The notes under the pieces are model-generated. The model made no database searches, had not been told where the DNA came from, and worked only from the letters and a program-made list of their open reading frames with translations. Shown here piece by piece: positions 5,758 to 6,005 of a stretch of 6,005 bases of DNA. Position 1 is the stretch's first letter, and every line of letters starts with the position of its first letter. A program made the position numbers and the translations under genes. Source of the stretch: Candidatus Latescibacterota bacterium (lineage in GTDB: Bacteria > Latescibacterota > UBA2968 > GCA-2709665). Location of the stretch: positions 1 to 6,005 of the forward strand of contig JAAXHE010000140.1 of the NCBI GenBank assembly GCA_012271065.1. Direction: 5' to 3'.

Positions 5758-5940
5758 GCGTCTCAGGAAGCGGTTTTAAAATCCCCAGCGGTCTTCGCGC
5801 GGCTGCAAAAGCGCCTGTCGGCGTTGGTCGAATCCACCCGTATCTCCAGGATACGGGCGGGTTCGCCCGCCTTGACCGCCACTTTTTCGCTCGCGCTCGG
5901 GAACTCACCGGGAATTTTAAAACAACTTCTAAGAAGACGG
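5758..5940. repeat. Block bounded by imperfect inverted repeats, possibly a miniature element
   Basis: GTTTTAAAAT (5773-5782) and ATTTTAAAAC (5914-5923) are exact reverse complements. Similarity continues on both sides: CCC runs follow inside, and AAG plus a CGTCT-like stretch outside (5759-5763 against 5936-5940) match with small gaps, giving arms of roughly 30 bases around about 120 bases of interior. No target-site duplication is seen. It could be a miniature inverted-repeat element, a repeated extragenic palindrome or simply a structured 3' region of nrdR. Confidence 0.35.
5837..5871. repeat. Two overlapping perfect hairpins
   Basis: CCCGTATC (5837-5844) pairs with GATACGGG (5850-5857) over a 5-base loop. 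GGCGGG (5856-5861) pairs with CCCGCC (5866-5871) over a TTCG loop. They share bases 5856-5857, so at full length only one can form, or they stack with slight trimming. A T-run occurs only at 5883-5887, 11 bases after the second stem, so this is at best a weak terminator for nrdR. Confidence 0.6.
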
Positions 5941-6005
5941 TTGGGCTCCATTTTTGTTTTTCTTTTTCCGGTTTTATGGTTATTTTCCTATGGGCAGACC
6001 ATCTT

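Larger units (their letters stand above)
5704..6005. other. 302-base region without a convincing gene; structured and T-rich
   Basis: Downstream of nrdR there is no classic terminator immediately after the stop. The region holds an inverted-repeat-bounded block (about 5758-5940), two strong overlapping hairpins (5837-5871) and a T-rich tract (5951-5979). A minus-strand frame of 62 codons (5951 to 5763, beginning MEPNRLLRSC) runs exactly across the block; it lacks a clear Shine-Dalgarno and resembles no family I know, so I do not call it a gene. ATGs at 5976 and 5990 on the + strand reach the window edge without a ribosome-binding site and cannot be judged. Confidence 0.5.

Noticed and set aside
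5639..5908. 89-codon minus-strand frame overlapping the end of nrdR
   Set aside because: It overlaps a certain gene on the other strand, has low-complexity Arg/Pro/Ala composition and no ribosome-binding site.
5763..5951. 62-codon minus-strand frame beginning MEPNRLLRSC
   Set aside because: No recognisable family and no clear Shine-Dalgarno; it spans an inverted-repeat block that can keep a frame open by chance. Not called as a gene, but described in the gene-free region entry.
1..6005. CRISPR array, tRNA, rRNA, transposase or integrase
   Set aside because: No regularly spaced direct repeats, no cloverleaf or rRNA-like sequence, and no transposase or recombinase motifs were seen on either strand.

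Overview
The window (about 60% G+C by impression) looks like a chromosomal segment from an uncultured bacterium that secretes enzymes for polysaccharide breakdown. Two large paralogues each carry, directly behind a signal peptide, a dockerin-like pair of calcium loops of the form GDFNGDGxVxFxDFxxFxxxFG. I associate this motif style with candidate phyla such as Latescibacterota and Poribacteria, or with Planctomycetes-like environmental genomes. That placement is an inference from motif style and no marker in the window proves it.

Layout: 1-55 is a short leader. 56-2458 and 2604-5006 are tandem, same-strand genes for 800-residue secreted heparinase II/III-type proteins. They align from residue 1 to 800 without a gap at about 79% identity (hand count, 168 differences). 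A hairpin with an A-tract before it and a T-tract after it (2487-2526) sits between them, so they may be transcribed separately. Behind the second gene, a strong AGGAGG overlaps its stop codon and precedes a 26-codon small ORF (5020-5100), followed by a possible terminator. Then comes a consensus promoter, TTGACA-N18-TATAAT (5120-5149), for nrdR (5239-5703), the ATP-cone/zinc-ribbon repressor of ribonucleotide reductase genes. Two weak NrdR-box-like sites lie 31 bp apart, one inside the promoter spacer and one just downstream of the start site, which suggests autoregulation. An 11-bp perfect inverted repeat lies in the nrdR leader. The last 302 bases hold no convincing gene but do hold a structured block: imperfect inverted repeats around 5758-5786 and 5908-5940 flank two overlapping strong hairpins, followed by a T-rich tract.

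Functionally there are two independent themes: a duplicated exported uronate-polysaccharide lyase pair whose active-site loop has diverged between copies, and a housekeeping transcriptional regulator with its own promoter. The most interesting points are the divergence inside the catalytic HxHxD loop of otherwise gapless paralogues, the patches of near-identity that suggest gene conversion, the small ORF with a strong ribosome-binding site, and the apparent NrdR autoregulatory site pair.
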